This document shows, piece after piece, positions 61,600 through 64,000 of a stretch of DNA of 64,000 nucleotides. The notes beneath the pieces are model-generated. The model saw only the letters and a list, made by a program, of their open reading frames with translations, was not told where the DNA came from and made no database searches. This DNA is from Streptomyces atroolivaceus (GTDB lineage Bacteria; Actinomycetota; Actinomycetes; Streptomycetales; Streptomycetaceae). The stretch is from positions 310,001 to 374,000 of the forward strand of contig NZ_JNXG01000004.1 of assembly GCF_000717025.1 (NCBI RefSeq), written 5' to 3'. Position numbers and translations under genes: made by a program. Position 1 is the first letter of the stretch. The number at the start of each line of letters is the position of its first letter.

Positions 61600-64000
61600 A
61601 TGTCCTGGCTGTCCAGATTCAGCCTCGCGCAACGGGCCCTGATCGGGCTGATCTCGATCGTCGCGCTCGTTTTCGGAGCGATAGCGATCCCGCAGCTCAA
61701 GCAGCAGCTGCTGCCCACCATCGAACTGCCGATGGTTTCGGTGCTGGCGCCCTACCAGGGTGCGTCCCCCGACGTGGTCGAGAAGCAGGTCGTAGAACCC
61801 CTCGAGGACGCCATCAAGGCCGTCGACGGGGTCGAGGGTGTCACGTCGACCGCCAGCGAGGGAAGCGCCGTCATCATGGCGACCTTCGACTTCGGCGACG
61901 AGGGCACGAAGCAGCTCGTCGCCGACATCCAGCAGGCCGTCAACCGTGCCCGCATCCAGCTTCCCGAGGATGTGGACCCGCAGGTCATCGCCGGTTCCAC
62001 CGACGACATCCCGACCGTCGTCCTCGCCGTCACCTCCGACAAGGACCAGCAGGCGCTCGCCGACGAGCTGGACCGCACGGTCGTTCCCGCCCTCGAGGAC
62101 ATCGAGGGTGTCGGCCAGGTCGCCGTCGACGGAGTGCAGGACCTCCAGGTCGCCGTCGTACCCGACGACAGGAAGCTCGCCGCGGCCGGCATGAACGCCG
62201 GTTCGCTGGCCCAGGCCCTCCAGGCAGGCGGCGCCACCGTCCCGGCCGGTTCCTTCTCCGAGGCGGGCAAGAGCCGCACCATCCAGGTGGGCGGCCCCTT
62301 CACCTCGCTCCAGCAGATCGAGGACCTGAAGGTCTCCGCGGCGGACCCGGCGTCGGGCAAGCCGGGGAAGCCGGTCCGTGTGGGTGACGTCGCCACGGTG
62401 AAGCAGGAGCCCGCCACCGCGGTCTCCATCACGCGTACGAACGGCAAGCCGAGCCTCGCCGTCATGGCGACGATGGACAAGGACGGCAGCGCCGTCGCCA
62501 TCTCCGACGCGGTCCAGGACAAGCTGCCGGACCTGCGCGAGGACCTCGGCGCGGACGCGGAGCTGACCGTCGTGTCCGACCAGGGCCCCGCCGTCTCCAA
62601 GGCGATCTCCGGCCTGACCACGGAGGGCGCGCTCGGCCTGCTCTTCGCGGTCGTCGTGATCCTGGTGTTCCTCGCGTCGATCCGCTCGACGCTGGTCACC
62701 GCGGTCTCCATCCCGCTCTCCGTGGTCCTCGCGCTGATCGTGCTCTGGACCCGTGACCTGTCGCTGAACATGCTGACCCTCGGCGCGCTGACCATCGCGA
62801 TCGGCCGCGTCGTCGACGACTCGATCGTGGTCCTGGAGAACATCAAGCGGCACCTCGGCTACGGCGAGGAGCGCCAGTCGGCGATCATCACCGCGGTCAA
62901 GGAGGTGGCCGGCGCGGTCACCTCGTCCACGCTCACCACCGTCGCGGTGTTCCTGCCCATCGGTCTGGTCGGAGGCATGGTCGGCCAGCTCTTCGGTTCG
63001 TTCTCCCTCACGGTCACAGCGGCCCTGCTGGCCTCCCTGCTGGTCTCGCTGACCGTGGTTCCGGTCCTCTCGTACTGGTTCCTGCGGGCCCCCAAGGGCA
63101 CCGACACCGACCCGGACGAGGCGCGCCGCAAGGCCGAGGAGAAGGAAGCCGCCAGCCGGCTCCAGCGGATCTACGTCCCGGTGCTGCGCTTCGCGACCCG
63201 CCGCCGCGTGACCAGCATCGTCATCGCGCTCGTGGTCCTGTTCGGCACCTTCGGCATGGCACCCCTGCTGAAGACGAACTTCTTCGACCAGGGCGAGCAG
63301 GAAGTCCTCTCCATCAAGCAGGAGCTGACTCCGGGCACCAGCCTGGCCGCCGCCGACGAGGCCGCGCAGAAGGTCGAGAAGGTCCTCGCCGGCGACGACG
63401 GCGTCGAGGACTACCAGGTCACCGTCGGCTCCTCCGGCTTCATGGCGGCCTTCGGCGGCGGTACGGGTGCCAACCAGGCCTCCTACCAGGTCACCCTCAA
63501 GGACGCGGCGGACTTCGACGCCACCCAGGACCGGATCGACGAGGCCCTGGGCAAGCTCGACGGCATCGGCGACACCACGATCGCCGCGGGTGACGGCTTC
63601 GGCAGCCAGGACCTGAGCGTCGTGGTCAAGGCCGCCGACGCGGACGTCCTGAAGAAGGCGTCCGAAGCGGTACGGGGCGAGGTCGCCGAGCTCGAGGACG
63701 TCACCGATGTCCAGAGCGACCTGGCCCAGAGCGTCCCGCGCATCTCGGTCAAGGCCAACGACAAGGCGGCCGACGCCGGATTCAACCAGACGACGCTCGG
63801 TGCGGCGGTCGCCGGCGCGGTGCGCGGCACCCCGTCCGGCAAGGCGATCATGGACGACACCGAGCGTGACGTCGTCATCAGGTCCTCGCGCCCGGCCACC
63901 ACCATGGCCGAGCTGAAGGCGCTGCCGCTCGGCCCCGTGAAGCTCGGCGACATCGCCGACGTGGAACTGGTCCCCGGCCCGGTCACGATGACCCGGATCG
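61600..64000 (+). CDS. RND-family transporter permease (3'-truncated)
   Basis: The frame opens at ATG 61600 and runs off the window, 800 residues visible of a family that is usually about 1030-1100. The start MSWLSRFSLAQRALIGLISI is a typical HAE1/AcrB-like first helix. The first periplasmic-type loop (about 35-335) holds the porter-domain sequences, and TM4 has DD in IGRVVDDSIVVLENIKRHLG, the expected proton-relay Asp pair. A second half begins near residue 540 with RRRVTSIVIALVVLFGTFGM. It should export lipids, drugs or other amphiphiles by proton antiport. No adaptor gene is visible upstream. Confidence 0.92.
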   Translation, partial: MSWLSRFSLAQRALIGLISIVALVFGAIAIPQLKQQLLPTIELPMVSVLAPYQGASPDVVEKQVVEPLEDAIKAVDGVEGVTSTASEGSAVIMATFDFGDEGTKQLVADIQQAVNRARIQLPEDVDPQVIAGSTDDIPTVVLAVTSDKDQQALADELDRTVVPALEDIEGVGQVAVDGVQDLQVAVVPDDRKLAAAGMNAGSLAQALQAGGATVPAGSFSEAGKSRTIQVGGPFTSLQQIEDLKVSAADPASGKPGKPVRVGDVATVKQEPATAVSITRTNGKPSLAVMATMDKDGSAVAISDAVQDKLPDLREDLGADAELTVVSDQGPAVSKAISGLTTEGALGLLFAVVVILVFLASIRSTLVTAVSIPLSVVLALIVLWTRDLSLNMLTLGALTIAIGRVVDDSIVVLENIKRHLGYGEERQSAIITAVKEVAGAVTSSTLTTVAVFLPIGLVGGMVGQLFGSFSLTVTAALLASLLVSLTVVPVLSYWFLRAPKGTDTDPDEARRKAEEKEAASRLQRIYVPVLRFATRRRVTSIVIALVVLFGTFGMAPLLKTNFFDQGEQEVLSIKQELTPGTSLAAADEAAQKVEKVLAGDDGVEDYQVTVGSSGFMAAFGGGTGANQASYQVTLKDAADFDATQDRIDEALGKLDGIGDTTIAAGDGFGSQDLSVVVKAADADVLKKASEAVRGEVAELEDVTDVQSDLAQSVPRISVKANDKAADAGFNQTTLGAAVAGAVRGTPSGKAIMDDTERDVVIRSSRPATTMAELKALPLGPVKLGDIADVELVPGPVTMTRI

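Noticed and set aside
1..64000. tRNA, rRNA, CRISPR arrays, insertion sequences or integrated phage
   Set aside because: No cloverleaf, repeat-spacer array, transposase, integrase or attachment-like direct repeat was seen by reading; tRNA scanning was not possible here.

Overview
The window is a high-GC actinobacterial chromosome segment, almost certainly Streptomyces. The evidence is pervasive G/C at third codon positions, frequent GTG and TTG starts, and actinomycete-specific families (DUF397 with DUF5753 regulators, DUF1996, DUF4191, DUF3043, an NsdA-like regulator, a PspA-PspAA pair). It also has the lipA/lipB, glnA/glnII, aceE and sucB-lpdA-pepA arrangement that I recall from the conserved core of Streptomyces coelicolor, here read in the reverse direction. 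No tRNA, rRNA, CRISPR array, prophage or insertion sequence was seen. Both edges cut a gene: a LysR regulator at the left and an RND permease at the right.

Region 1 (1-5.8 kb) is the most accessory-looking part. It holds the truncated LysR gene, a DUF397/XRE pair divergent from an anti-sigma-like ATPase, a helix-turn-helix protein with a C-terminal zinc ribbon, a PD-(D/E)XK-like protein whose C-terminal segment is duplicated immediately downstream, and a flavodoxin-fold oxidoreductase. Region 2 (5.8-13.5 kb) is starch utilisation: a secreted alpha-amylase with a starch-binding domain, then a very large secreted protein with two complete GH13 catalytic domains. Region 3 (13.6-21.8 kb) has a tautomerase, a TetR regulator, cell-surface proteins of unknown role, a NarL-type two-component system and a receiver-less winged-helix regulator.

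Region 4 (21.8-34.3 kb) is nitrogen and lipoate metabolism. glnII, glnA and a small SCO2195-like gene lie here; glnII and glnA have well-formed GlnR boxes. Between glnII and glnA lies an unusual run of genes: an FGE-sulfatase-like protein, an Fe(II)/2-oxoglutarate oxygenase, a methyltransferase and a choline/carnitine-type acyltransferase. The last three look like one transcription unit, and together their chemistry could make an O-acylated, carnitine-like quaternary amine. This is my main candidate for an undescribed system.

Region 5 (34.3-50.8 kb) carries lipB, an NsdA-like regulator, several housekeeping enzymes, pyruvate dehydrogenase E1 next to a GntR regulator, and the E2 (two lipoyl domains), E3 and leucyl aminopeptidase genes. 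The lipoate synthesis genes serve these E2 lipoyl domains. Region 6 (50.9-55.0 kb) holds the late cobalamin genes cobS, cobT and a cobU fused to a degenerate metallo-beta-lactamase-like domain. Region 7 (55.1-64 kb) is envelope biology: an HtrA-like lipoprotein protease, PspA with PspAA, a second NarL-type two-component system and an RND permease. Many genes are separated by long perfect hairpins, which are listed as terminators.
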